Assembly: GCF_022524485.1 (NCBI RefSeq)
Contig: NZ_JAKXMK010000055.1
Span: 1-37,905 of the forward strand
Reading direction: 5' to 3'
DNA: 37,905 nucleotides
Source: Pseudonocardia alaniniphila
GTDB lineage: Bacteria > Actinomycetota > Actinomycetes > Mycobacteriales > Pseudonocardiaceae
Below are positions 25,982 through 34,085 of the stretch, in pieces. Both the position numbers and the translations under genes were made by a program. Position 1 is the stretch's first letter. Each line of letters begins with the position of its first letter. Under the pieces are notes generated by a model. That model was not told the origin of the DNA. It searched no databases and was given only the letters and a program-made list of their open reading frames with translations.

Positions 25982-26015
25982 CGGGTGGGCGTGTTCCGCG
26001 GAACACGCCCACCCG
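25982..26015. terminator. Perfect 34-nt palindrome, bidirectional terminator candidate
   Basis: Arms CGGGTGGGCGTGTTCCG (25982-25998) and CGGAACACGCCCACCCG (25999-26015) match exactly over 17 bp with no loop bases. The palindrome sits in the 51-bp gap between the convergent DeoR gene (stop at 25968) and the HPS-like gene (stop at 26020). No T-run follows on either side. The position argues for a shared transcription terminator; its perfect symmetry would also suit a protein-binding site. Confidence 0.7.
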
Positions 26016-26019
26016 CGTT

Positions 26020-26745
26020 CTACGGGTAGACCGCGGGTGCGTCGTGCACCCGCGCACAGGCCGTCGTCAGCACCGAGAGCAGGTCGCCGCCTGCCACCGT
26101 GAACGAGTCCTCGTCGCTGATGGCGAGCGGAGCGCCGAACACGACGACCGGGGCGCCGACTCCCGGGCAGCTCACCGCTTGCTCCATGCTCAGTCCGCCG
26201 ACGGCCTGGACGGGCACCGTGGTGGCGGCGACAACTTCGGGCAGGTCGGTCATCGGGTTGAGGCCTCGGTGCTTGCTGCGGTGGTCGTGCCCGGTGTGGT
26301 GGATGACCATGCCGACGCCGAGGCCCTCGAGGCGGGCGCACTCGGCCACCTGGTCGGAGGCGCCGAGGTCGTCGGCCATGACGAGCAGGTCGTGTTCCTC
26401 GGCGGCCGCACACACCCGCTCGACGGTCGCGTCGTACGCGCGGCCCATGACGACCACCGCGTCCGCGCCGGCGTCGGCGGCCAGCGCGACCTCACCGTAG
26501 CCGCCGTCCATGATCTTCATGTCGGCGACGATCGGGTGATCGGGGAACTCCTTGCGCAACGCCCGGATGGCGGGCATGCCCTGGGAGAGGATCAATGGGG
26601 TGCCCGCCTCCAGCCAGTCTGCGCCGGCCTCGACGGCGACGGCGCCCATCCGCAGCGCCTCCTCGACGGAGGTGAGGTCGAGCGACACCTGCACGATGCC
26701 GTGGGTGATCCCGGCGCGGGTGAGGCCCCGGATGGACGTGGACAT
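26020..26745 (-). CDS. HPS/KGPDC-family (OMPDC suprafamily) protein
   Basis: This 241-residue TIM barrel belongs to the group of 3-hexulose-6-phosphate synthase and 3-keto-L-gulonate-6-phosphate decarboxylase. These enzymes stabilise a 1,2-enediolate with Mg2+, and either condense formaldehyde with ribulose-5-phosphate or decarboxylate a keto acid phosphate. Expected residues are kept: Asp23 (VSLDL), Glu46 (LEAGTP), Asp75-Lys77-Asp80 (ADMKIMD) and His150 (HHTGHD). The C-terminal segment reads VVVFGAPLA, lacking the GRA arginine of KGPDC and closer to the small residues of HPS. No hexulose-phosphate isomerase (PHI) gene is adjacent. It is the last gene of the eight-gene sugar operon, 35 bp after the preceding isomerase. 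Confidence 0.83.
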   Translation of the reverse strand: MSTSIRGLTRAGITHGIVQVSLDLTSVEEALRMGAVAVEAGADWLEAGTPLILSQGMPAIRALRKEFPDHPIVADMKIMDGGYGEVALAADAGADAVVVMGRAYDATVERVCAAAEEHDLLVMADDLGASDQVAECARLEGLGVGMVIHHTGHDHRSKHRGLNPMTDLPEVVAATTVPVQAVGGLSMEQAVSCPGVGAPVVVFGAPLAISDEDSFTVAGGDLLSVLTTACARVHDAPAVYP

Positions 26746-26780
26746 GCTGGTTCCCTTCGTCGGGATGGCAACGGCGCGGG

Positions 26781-27740
26781 TCAGGAGCGGGCAGGCAGGC
26801 CGGCGGCCGCACGGGCGGCAGCGAGGACGGCGACGTGGTTGGCCGTCGAGCCGTCGAACCAGCGCTCGCGAGCGTCCCGCAGGAAGTCGACGGACGCGCG
26901 CATCTCGGCCATCCCGTCGACGCCGTCCTCGATGCTGATCCAGCCGTCGTAGCCGGCCTCGCGCAGCATCGGGAAGATGCGGTCGTAGTCGTTGAGCCCC
27001 CGGCCGACCACGCCGTGACGCAACGCCGGTGAATACCCGAGCGTGCCGTCGGCCTGCCGGAGCGACTCCAGGTCCGTGCCGGGCTCCAGGTACCGATCGG
27101 AGGCCTGCATCGAGACCACCCGGTCCAGCACGCCGGCCAGGAACTCTGCGGAGTCGACGCCCGCCACGATCGCGTTGGACGGGTCGTACTGCACGCCGAA
27201 GTGGGAGCGATCGGGGATGCGGTCGAGCAGCGCGTGGAACCGTTCGGGGCGCTGCGCGAACTCGGGATAGCGCCAGGTGCTGGCCTTGTAGTGGTTCTCG
27301 ATGGCGAGGGTGACGTCGAGCTCGCGGGCCAGTGGCAGTAACTGAAGGATCGCCTCGGCAGCCCGGTCGAGCCCGTCCGCCACCGCCACCTCGGGATGGG
27401 CCTGGCCACTGAGCACGCGACAGATCGCGCCCGGCCCGCCGAGCCGGGCGGTGATCCGGATCATCTCCGCTTCGAGCTCGATCTCCGCGCGACGGATTTC
27501 CGGGTCGGGATGGGTGAAGTCCGGTGAGGCACACAGCATCGGCATCACGAACCCCGCGGCGGCGAGCGCCTCGCCCACACGGTCGACGAACGCGTCGTCG
27601 CGCGACCAGAAGAACCCGGTGTGCAGCTCCAGGCCATCGACGGGAAGCGTCCGGGCCTCCTCGATCCACTCGAACACCGACTTCGTCCGGCGTACGGCGA
27701 TCGCCTCGATGTCACCCTTGGGGAAGGCAGCGATTCTCAT
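26781..27740 (-). CDS. Sugar phosphate isomerase/epimerase-like TIM-barrel protein (1)
   Basis: The 319-residue protein is a xylose-isomerase-like TIM barrel (AP_endonuc_2 type). Motifs include DGLELHTGFFW, MPMLCASPDF, LAIENHYKAS (metal-ligand Glu and His), FGVQYDPSNA and DGWISIEDG. Members isomerise or epimerise sugars or act as lyases and dehydratases on keto-sugars. ATG 27740 overlaps the stop of the preceding gene (ATGA), so it is translationally coupled. It is one of three related barrels in the locus. The ENHYK segment and the absence of a phosphate-binding signature give no specific substrate. Confidence 0.85.
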   Translation of the reverse strand: MRIAAFPKGDIEAIAVRRTKSVFEWIEEARTLPVDGLELHTGFFWSRDDAFVDRVGEALAAAGFVMPMLCASPDFTHPDPEIRRAEIELEAEMIRITARLGGPGAICRVLSGQAHPEVAVADGLDRAAEAILQLLPLARELDVTLAIENHYKASTWRYPEFAQRPERFHALLDRIPDRSHFGVQYDPSNAIVAGVDSAEFLAGVLDRVVSMQASDRYLEPGTDLESLRQADGTLGYSPALRHGVVGRGLNDYDRIFPMLREAGYDGWISIEDGVDGMAEMRASVDFLRDARERWFDGSTANHVAVLAAARAAAGLPARS

Positions 27741-28774
27741 GCGCCCGCCTGCCGGTGCGGGCCCTCGGCGAAGACCGAGTCGAACGCCGCCGACGGCCGC
27801 TTCCACAGCAGCGAGCGCACGTGGGCCAGCGCCGCGGGAGCGCCGTGCATGCGGTCCATCCCGGAGTCCTCCCATTCGATCGAGATGGGCCCCGCGTAGC
27901 CGACGGCGTCGAGCGCCCGGAAGGCGTCCTCCCACGGGATGTCGCCGTGACCTGCGGATACGAAATCCCAGCCGCGACGCGGGTCGCCCCACGGCAGGTG
28001 CGAGCCGAGGCGCCCGGAGCGCCCGTTGCGCGGGCGCAGCCGGGTGTCCTTGCAGTCGACGTGGTAGATACGGTCGGCGAAGTCGACGATCAGCCCGACC
28101 GGGTCGACGTCCTGCCACACCAGGTGGCTGGGGTCCCAGTTGATCCCGAACGCGCTGCGCCGGTCGATCGCGTCGAGCGTGCGCGCGGTGGTCCAGTAGT
28201 CGTACGCGATCTCGGACGGATGGATCTCCATCGCGAACCGCACGCCCTCGGCGTCGAACACGTCCATGATCGGGTTCCAGCGCCGCGCGAAGTCCGCGTA
28301 GCCCTCGTCGATGACGGCGGCCGGCACCGGCGGGTACATCGCGACGTAGCGCCAGATGCTGGAGCCGGTGAACCCGGTGACCGTGTCGACGCCGAGCCGG
28401 CGCGCCACGACCGCCGTCTGTTTCATCTGCTCCGCGGCGCGGCGCCGGACGCCCTCGGCGTCGCCGTCACCCCACACCGCGGGTCCCACGATCGACTCGT
28501 GCCGGAAGTCGATCGGGTCGTCGCACACCGCCTGGCCCCTGGCGTGGTTGGAGATCGCCCAGACGCCCAGTCCGTGGCGCTCGAGGATCTCGCGGCGCGA
28601 TCGCAGGTAGGACTCGTCCTCCAGCGCCCGCGGGACGTCGAGGTGCCCGGTCTTGCAGGAGATCTCCAGCCCGTCGTAGCCCCACTCGGCCGCCAGCCGG
28701 GCGACCTCCTCGAAGGGCAGGTCGGCGAACTGCGCGGTGAAGAGGGTGACCGGCCTGCTCACAGGCGTGCTCAC
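27737..28774 (-). CDS. Sugar phosphate isomerase/epimerase-like TIM-barrel protein (2)
   Basis: This 345-residue member of the same barrel family shows YDGLEISCKTGHLDVP near the N-terminus, FAMEIHPSEIAYDYWTT (metal Glu and His), GINWDPSHLVWQ (metal Asp and His), IYHVDCKDT and a C-terminal GPISIEWEDSGMD. The strong E-x-HP...WDPSH...HVDCKD...EWED set indicates an intact divalent-metal site, in contrast to its more divergent neighbour. It is similar to actinomycete proteins found with Gfo/Idh dehydrogenases. The start GTG 28774 overlaps the stop of the alcohol dehydrogenase (GTGA). Function is probably keto-sugar isomerisation or cleavage. Confidence 0.87.
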   Translation of the reverse strand: MSTPVSRPVTLFTAQFADLPFEEVARLAAEWGYDGLEISCKTGHLDVPRALEDESYLRSRREILERHGLGVWAISNHARGQAVCDDPIDFRHESIVGPAVWGDGDAEGVRRRAAEQMKQTAVVARRLGVDTVTGFTGSSIWRYVAMYPPVPAAVIDEGYADFARRWNPIMDVFDAEGVRFAMEIHPSEIAYDYWTTARTLDAIDRRSAFGINWDPSHLVWQDVDPVGLIVDFADRIYHVDCKDTRLRPRNGRSGRLGSHLPWGDPRRGWDFVSAGHGDIPWEDAFRALDAVGYAGPISIEWEDSGMDRMHGAPAALAHVRSLLWKRPSAAFDSVFAEGPHRQAGA

Positions 28775-29814
28775 GAGGCCCTCATGACCGACTTGATGTT
28801 CTCGCCCTCGGCCATCGTGCGGAACGCGGTCTCCCAGTCGGCGAGCGGGTAGATCCCGCCGAGGACGTTCGCGGTATCGAGCCTGCCCTGCGCGAACAGC
28901 CCCAGTACCCGTTCCCAGGTGTTCCAGGTGTGGGAGTAGGAGCCGTAGAGCGTCACGGCCTTCTTCACCAGCGGGTCGAGCGAGAAGCCCAGTGGCTGCG
29001 GCCCCCAGCCGACCTTCACGATCGACCCCTGCGGACGCACCATCTCCATGCCCTGCTGCAGAGCCGCGCTGACCCCGGTCGCGTCGACCACGACGTCGGC
29101 TCCGAGCCCGTCGCCGAGCGCGGCGACGACCTCCGTCGGGTCGGTCGCGGTGACGTCGACGGTGTGATCGGCGCCCATCTCGCGCGCCTTCGCGAGCCGG
29201 TGCCCGTCGATCGAGGTGCCCAGGACGACGACGGTGCCGGCCCCGTTCAGCCGGGCCATCTGCATCGCCAGCACACCTATCGCGCCTGCCCCCTGGATCA
29301 CCACGACGTCGCCGGGGTGGACCGTGCCCCGCTCGACCACGGCGTTGTAGGCGACGGCGAACGGCTCGGTCATCGCGGCCTGGTCCAGCGTGACGCCCTC
29401 CGGGACGCGGTGCAGCACGCGCGGCTCGGCGACGAGGAACTCGGCCATCCCGCCGTCGCGGCGCAGGCCGTAGCCCTGCCGCTGCGGGCACAGGTTGTAC
29501 CGGCCGGTGCGGCAGAGCGCGCACACGCCGCAGATCGACGCGGCCGTCTCGCACACGACGCGGTCGCCGACCTCCCAGCCGGTGACACCCTCGCCGACAG
29601 CGGCGATCACGCCCGCCGTCTCGTGGCCCAGCACCACGGGCAGGTTGGCTTTCGAGCTCGCGCTCTGGGTGTTGTGCCACATGTGGATGTCGGAGCCGCA
29701 GACGCCGACGGCGGAGACGGCCACGAGCACCGTCCCGGGCCCCACGGACGGTGCCGGCACGTCCCGCAGCTCGACGTCGCCGTCCCGAAACCCGTACTTG
29801 ACCAGCGCTTTCAT
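28771..29814 (-). CDS. Zinc-dependent medium-chain alcohol dehydrogenase
   Basis: The 347-residue MDR enzyme oxidises an alcohol with NAD(P)+ in the cytosol. Catalytic zinc ligands are visible as C39 (VCGSD) and H64-E65 (GHETAGVIAAVGEG). Structural zinc ligands are C95, C98, C101 and C109. The Rossmann motif is VIQGAGAIGVLAMQMARLNG. The overall type resembles sorbitol/threonine/L-idonate dehydrogenases of sugar operons. ATG 29814 is preferred with GGAGGG upstream; an in-frame GTG at 29823 is too close to that ribosome-binding site. It lies between the lactonase and the isomerases, so it may act on a sugar or polyol made or imported by the locus. Confidence 0.9.
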   Translation of the reverse strand: MKALVKYGFRDGDVELRDVPAPSVGPGTVLVAVSAVGVCGSDIHMWHNTQSASSKANLPVVLGHETAGVIAAVGEGVTGWEVGDRVVCETAASICGVCALCRTGRYNLCPQRQGYGLRRDGGMAEFLVAEPRVLHRVPEGVTLDQAAMTEPFAVAYNAVVERGTVHPGDVVVIQGAGAIGVLAMQMARLNGAGTVVVLGTSIDGHRLAKAREMGADHTVDVTATDPTEVVAALGDGLGADVVVDATGVSAALQQGMEMVRPQGSIVKVGWGPQPLGFSLDPLVKKAVTLYGSYSHTWNTWERVLGLFAQGRLDTANVLGGIYPLADWETAFRTMAEGENIKSVMRAS

Positions 29815-29841
29815 CGTGATCACACCCTCCAGTTGAGATGC

Positions 29842-30696
29842 TCAGCCGGCGAACGGCAGCACCGGTGTTCCGCGGATGCCCACCTCGGCGGCGAAGATCG
29901 CCCCTGCGCTGGGCTGCTCACCGGCTGGCAGTCCCTCGCGGGAGGTCGTGACGTAGAGCGTGGAGCGGTCGGCGCCGCCGAACGTGCACGAGGTGACCTT
30001 GGTGACCGGCAGTTCGACCACCTCGTCGAGGCGCCCGGCCGGGTCGTAGCGATGCACGGCCGACCCGCCGTAGAGCGCGACCCACACGCCACCCTGCTCG
30101 TCGACCCAGAGCCCGTCGGGGCCACCGGCGCCGTCGGCGACGTGGACGAACGGGCGCCGGCCCGCGATCCGCGCGCCGTCGACATCGAAGGCGTCGACGC
30201 GCCGTGTGGGGCTGTCGACGTAGTACATCGTGGCGCCGTCGGGGCTGAAACCGATCCCGTTGGAGATCGTCACGCCGGACAGGACGTGCTCGACCCGACC
30301 GCCTGGGTCGAGCCGGTACAGGTCGGCGCCGCCGGGGCGGCGGTCGTAGGCCATCGAGCCGCAGTAGAGCCCGCCCGCGGGATCGCAGCCGCCCTCGTTG
30401 AGACGGCGCTCCGACCCCTCCCACAGCGGGGGCAGCTCCGTCACCGACCCGTCGGCGTCCTCCAGGCGGAAGCCGCGCTCGGTTGCGATGACGCAGCCCC
30501 CGCTCCGCCGTGGCCGCACGAGGGCCGCGACGGGAGAGCCGACGCCGTGGCGGGAGACCCGCCCGGTGGCGGTGTCCAGCGAGAGGACGTCCCCGGCGAG
30601 CATGTCCACGAACCGCAGGCCGCCCCAGCCGTCGAACCACACCGCGCCCTCGCCGTGGTGGGCCACGGGCTCGGTGATCTGTTCGGCTTTCACCAC
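29842..30696 (-). CDS. SMP-30/gluconolactonase family lactonase
   Basis: This 284-residue six-bladed beta-propeller should hydrolyse a sugar lactone. Metal ligands of the family are seen: Glu in HHGEGAVWF (Glu16), Asn in ISNGIGFSPDG, and Asp in GGPDGLWVD; RRLNEGGCDPAGGLYCGSMA is the usual active-site loop. The start is GTG 30696. It follows the ABC permease genes by about 20 bp. A lactonase in the same regulon as a G6PDH-like enzyme and several dehydrogenases suggests that a sugar is oxidised to a lactone and then opened. Confidence 0.9.
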   Translation of the reverse strand: MVKAEQITEPVAHHGEGAVWFDGWGGLRFVDMLAGDVLSLDTATGRVSRHGVGSPVAALVRPRRSGGCVIATERGFRLEDADGSVTELPPLWEGSERRLNEGGCDPAGGLYCGSMAYDRRPGGADLYRLDPGGRVEHVLSGVTISNGIGFSPDGATMYYVDSPTRRVDAFDVDGARIAGRRPFVHVADGAGGPDGLWVDEQGGVWVALYGGSAVHRYDPAGRLDEVVELPVTKVTSCTFGGADRSTLYVTTSREGLPAGEQPSAGAIFAAEVGIRGTPVLPFAG

Positions 30697-30715
30697 ATTC
30701 TCCGGCCGACCCCGG

Positions 30716-31561
30716 TCACTTGATGGAACCCGCGGCCAGTCCGCTGACGAAGTAGCGCTGCAGCAGCAGGAACACGACGACGACCGGGAGGCTGACGACC
30801 AGTGACGCCGCCATCACCTGGTTCCAGTACACGTTGACCTCGGTGGCGTAGGCCTGCAGGCCCACCGCGAGCGTGCGGCTCCCGGTGTTGGTCATCACCG
30901 AGGCGAAGAGGATCTCGCCCCACGCGGTCATGAACGAGTACACCCCGACGGCGACGATCCCGGGCGTCGCCACCGGGAGCACCACCCGGAACAGCGCCCC
31001 CATTGCCGTCGTGCCGTCCACCCGGGCGGACTCGTCGAGCTCGCGCGGGATCTCGTCGAAGTACCCGGCGAGCATCCAGATCGAGAACGGCAGCGTGAAC
31101 GTCAGGTAGGTCAGGATCAGGCCGAGGCGGGTCTGGTACAGGAACGTGAACCCGGCTGCGCGGTCGATGTTGACGAAGATGATGAAGAGCGGCAGCAGGA
31201 ACAGCACGCCGGGGAACATCTGCGTCGAGAGCACGGTGGCCGAGAACAGCCGACGGCCGCGGAAGCGGTAACGGGAGATCGCGTAGGCGGCGAAGGTGGC
31301 GATCACGACGCTCAATGCCATCGCCGACACGCACACGACCAGGCTGTTCACGAAGTACTGCGCCAGCGGGATCGTGGTCCACATGTCGATGAACGGCTGC
31401 AGCGTCGGCTGTGAGGGGAACCACTCGAACCGGCCCGTGACGGCCGAGAGCGGCTTGATCGCCGAGGTCACCATGACGTAGAGCGGTACGGCGGTGAACA
31501 GCGTGACGACGATCAGAACGACCCAGCGGAACAGCTTGAACGAGCGCGGCTCATGCAGCAC
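30716..31561 (-). CDS. Carbohydrate ABC transporter permease (MalG-type)
   Basis: The 281-residue permease has six hydrophobic segments and the EAA loop motif EIPRELDESARVDGTTAMGA followed by LFRVVLPVATPG. This is the site that contacts the ATPase. It belongs to the CUT1 group of sugar importers. ATG 31561 overlaps the end of the preceding permease gene by 11 bp. No ATP-binding subunit is encoded nearby, so a shared MsmK/MsiK-type ATPase elsewhere is likely, as is common in actinomycetes. Confidence 0.93.
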   Translation of the reverse strand: MLHEPRSFKLFRWVVLIVVTLFTAVPLYVMVTSAIKPLSAVTGRFEWFPSQPTLQPFIDMWTTIPLAQYFVNSLVVCVSAMALSVVIATFAAYAISRYRFRGRRLFSATVLSTQMFPGVLFLLPLFIIFVNIDRAAGFTFLYQTRLGLILTYLTFTLPFSIWMLAGYFDEIPRELDESARVDGTTAMGALFRVVLPVATPGIVAVGVYSFMTAWGEILFASVMTNTGSRTLAVGLQAYATEVNVYWNQVMAASLVVSLPVVVVFLLLQRYFVSGLAAGSIK

Positions 31562-32549
31562 GGCGGCGCCCCCTGTTGCTCAGCAGCATCCAGACGCCGG
31601 CCACGACGAGTAGGAAGAGCAGCATGAGCACGGACATCGCGGCTCCGAATCCGAAGTTCCAGTTCAGGAACGAGCTGTCGTAGATGTGGACGGACAGGAG
31701 GTTGACCGACTCGGGCGGGTTGCTCCCGAACAGGACGTAGGGAGTGTTGAACTCCCGGAACGTCCAGAGAGTGAGCAGGAGCAGCAGCACCGAGTTGATC
31801 GGCCGGAGCATGCCCAGGGTGACGTGGCGCAGCTGCTGCCAGACGCTCGCGCCGTCGAGCGCCGCTGCCTGGTAGAGCTCCTCGGGGATGCTCTGCATCC
31901 CGGCCATCGTCATCAGGAAGGCGAAGGGGAACATCTGCCAGATCGTCACGATCGTCGTCGAGATGAACGCGTTGGTGCCCAGCAGCCAGAACGTCGGCTC
32001 GTCGACGATCCGCAGGCTCGTGAGCACCTGGTTCACCAGCCCGTTGTCGCGTTGGAGCAGGAAGCTCCACGTGATGATCCCGGCGTAGGCCGGTAGCGCG
32101 TAGGGCACGAGAAAGAGCGTGCGCAGCACGCCCCGGCCCCGGAAGCTGCGCTGCAGCACCACCGACGCCGACATACCGATGAGCCAGGAGATCCCGACCA
32201 CGAGCACGGTGAACAGCACCGTGATCAGGAACGACTGCAGCACCGAGAGCCCGAGCGAGCCGGAGAGGTCGAAGGCCGCGCGGTAGTTGCGCGTCCCCGC
32301 GAACGGGGCCTGCGTCCAGCGGGCGATGTAGAACTGCGTGAGCTCCAGGAAGCTCATCCCGATCCCCGCGAGCATCGGGACGATGTGGATCAGCAGCTCC
32401 ATCACCAGCGCCGGCGTGATCAGCAGGTACGGCGTGATCTTCGACCAGGGGATCGTCCGGGCCCGCTGCCGTCCCGGTCCGTCCGGGGGAGGCGACGGCG
32501 GGGCGGGTTGGGGGCCGCCCGCCACCGCCGTCTTGCTCGGTGTGCTCAT
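31551..32549 (-). CDS. Carbohydrate ABC transporter permease (MalF-type)
   Basis: This 332-residue partner permease has a Pro-rich N-terminal tail (about 30 residues), then six membrane segments and the EAA loop SIPEELYQAAALDGASVWQQ followed by LRHVTLGMLRP. It pairs with the MalG-type subunit to form the sugar channel. ATG 32549 overlaps the binding-protein stop codon by one base (TGATG), which ties their translation. Confidence 0.93.
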   Translation of the reverse strand: MSTPSKTAVAGGPQPAPPSPPPDGPGRQRARTIPWSKITPYLLITPALVMELLIHIVPMLAGIGMSFLELTQFYIARWTQAPFAGTRNYRAAFDLSGSLGLSVLQSFLITVLFTVLVVGISWLIGMSASVVLQRSFRGRGVLRTLFLVPYALPAYAGIITWSFLLQRDNGLVNQVLTSLRIVDEPTFWLLGTNAFISTTIVTIWQMFPFAFLMTMAGMQSIPEELYQAAALDGASVWQQLRHVTLGMLRPINSVLLLLLTLWTFREFNTPYVLFGSNPPESVNLLSVHIYDSSFLNWNFGFGAAMSVLMLLFLLVVAGVWMLLSNRGRRRAA

Positions 32550-33862
32550 CAGCTCGACGCCGGCATCTTGTCCTGCGCCTGCTCGAGCGCGGCACGAACG
32601 TCCTCGGTGTTGACCTGGCCCTGGGTGGCGGCGCGCGCGAAGAGCTCGACCACGGCCCCGCCGACGTTGGTCTGGTAGGCCTGGATGTTCGGATTGGGCT
32701 GCAGCGGGATCGTTCGATCGGCAAGGATCTGCTGCCACGCTTGTGCAGCGGCCGGGTCGCCGAACGTCGGTGCCGGAACGCCCTTGACCACGGGCAGCGA
32801 CCCGTAGGCCTCGCTCAGCGTCGCCTGCTGCTTCGGGTTGGTCATGAATTCGACGAACTTCAGCGCCCCGTCGCGGTTGTCGGTGTTGCCGAACACCGCG
32901 ATGTTCGTGCCGGCGGCGAAGCTGCCGATCTGACGCCCACCTGCCGGCAGGGGAGCGGGCGCGGGAATCGGCACGATGCCCCACTGGCTCGGGTCCATGC
33001 CGTTCGCGACGAGCGTGGTGCGGGTGGCGTTTTGGCCGAACATCATCGCCGCGTGGCCGCCGGCGAACCGCGCAGCCGACAACTGCCCCTCGGAGAACTG
33101 CGCGTCCCCGCGACTGACCACGCCGTCGGCGGCCATCAGGTCCACGTACTGCTTCACTCCCGCGACCATGCCGTCGTTGGTGAAGTCCGGCCGGCCCGAC
33201 GCGTCGAACGGTGAGCCACCGTTCTGCGCGCCGAGGATGTAGGACAGGTGCATGCCGACGTTGACGGTGGCACCGGGCAACGTGAACCCGTAGCGGTCCG
33301 CCGCGGGGTCGGTGAGCCGTTGCGCGGCTGCGACCATCTCCTGCCACGTCGTCGGCGGCTGAAGGCCGGCGTCGGCGAACATCTTCTTGTTGTAGTAGAG
33401 CGCGTAGACCTGGCTGTAGAGCGGCAACGACGTCGGAGGCCCGCCGTTCACGTCGGCGGCCGCGAGGGGCGCCTCCACGAACTTGTCCTTGCCGCCGACC
33501 GCGGTGAACGCGGCGTCGTCGAACGGCAGGAACGCGCCGGTGGCGTCGAATGTGGCGGCGTTCGTGTTGCCCATGTTGATCACGTCGGGGCCGATGCCGC
33601 TGACCGCCGCCGCGAGTGTGTTGTTGGTGAGGTCGGTCCACGGCACGACCTCGAGATCCACGGAGATGCCGGTCTGCTGCTCGAACTCCTGCATGAGGGG
33701 TTCGAGGATCTTCCGGTCGTCGTCGGGGCTCGCGCCCTGGACGCTGGCCCAGTAGGTGATCGTCCGGCTGTCGCCCCCGGACTGGCCCCCGCCGCCGCAG
33801 GCCGAGAGGGCGCCGACGAGTAGCGCGGCGACCGCCGCGGACACGATCCTGCGAGTTCGCAT
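32549..33862 (-). CDS. Sugar ABC transporter substrate-binding lipoprotein
   Basis: The 437-residue CUT1 binding protein captures a sugar at the outer face of the membrane. It has a lipoprotein signal peptide (MRTRRIV, hydrophobic stretch, lipobox LSAC followed by GGGGQSGG). Typical family motifs follow: TITYWASVQG, LMQEFEQQTGISVDLEVVPW, TDLTNNTLAAAVSGIGPDVI, NKKMFADAGLQPPTTWQEMV and a C-terminal NVGGAVVELFARAATQGQVN. The frame is open to 33925, but ATG 33862 is chosen because of AAAGGGG upstream and the signal peptide position. It is the first gene of an eight-gene operon driven by promoter P3 at 33916-33943. Confidence 0.93.
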   Translation of the reverse strand: MRTRRIVSAAVAALLVGALSACGGGGQSGGDSRTITYWASVQGASPDDDRKILEPLMQEFEQQTGISVDLEVVPWTDLTNNTLAAAVSGIGPDVINMGNTNAATFDATGAFLPFDDAAFTAVGGKDKFVEAPLAAADVNGGPPTSLPLYSQVYALYYNKKMFADAGLQPPTTWQEMVAAAQRLTDPAADRYGFTLPGATVNVGMHLSYILGAQNGGSPFDASGRPDFTNDGMVAGVKQYVDLMAADGVVSRGDAQFSEGQLSAARFAGGHAAMMFGQNATRTTLVANGMDPSQWGIVPIPAPAPLPAGGRQIGSFAAGTNIAVFGNTDNRDGALKFVEFMTNPKQQATLSEAYGSLPVVKGVPAPTFGDPAAAQAWQQILADRTIPLQPNPNIQAYQTNVGGAVVELFARAATQGQVNTEDVRAALEQAQDKMPASS

Positions 33863-33903
33863 GACAGGCCCCTTTGCCCAGCCGCACATCGGCACGGCGT
33901 TCA

Positions 33904-33943
33904 ATGTGGTGACATTCCTACACATTTGATGGAGTGTGTCAAG
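33904..33943 (-). promoter_or_regulatory. Promoter and operator P3 for the ABC transporter operon
   Basis: On the minus strand a consensus -35 TTGACA (33943-33938) and a -10 TAGGAA (33921-33916) lie 16 bp apart. The spacer contains AAATGTG next to the -10, and the inverted repeat AATGTG-N12-CACATT (33904-33909 / 33922-33927) overlaps the -10. Layout matches P1 and P2, supporting control by the DeoR protein of the locus. Confidence 0.65.
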
Positions 33944-34085
33944 GCGGCCGGCGACCCGCGGTGCCGCTGCTCATTCCGCGCGTGGTGAGCGTCATGTCAC
34001 CGCTCGTCCCTACCGGTCGACGGTGCCCCGTACCGGCCCACCGGCGATCCGGACGAACGGGATCGACGTGCGCTCGTGAGCCGGA

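Noticed and set aside
27737..29680. 647-codon minus-strand frame suggesting an ADH-isomerase fusion
   Set aside because: The upstream half is a shadow of the alcohol dehydrogenase gene. The true isomerase start is GTG 28774, overlapping the dehydrogenase stop, so there is no fusion.
28930..30723. 597-codon plus-strand frame opposite the dehydrogenase and lactonase genes
   Set aside because: It is the antisense of two well supported genes; composition is His/Asp/Arg-rich without motifs.
31551..33887. 778-codon minus-strand frame suggesting a fused binding protein and permease
   Set aside because: The first half is an Arg-rich shadow of the binding-protein gene; the permease begins at ATG 32549.
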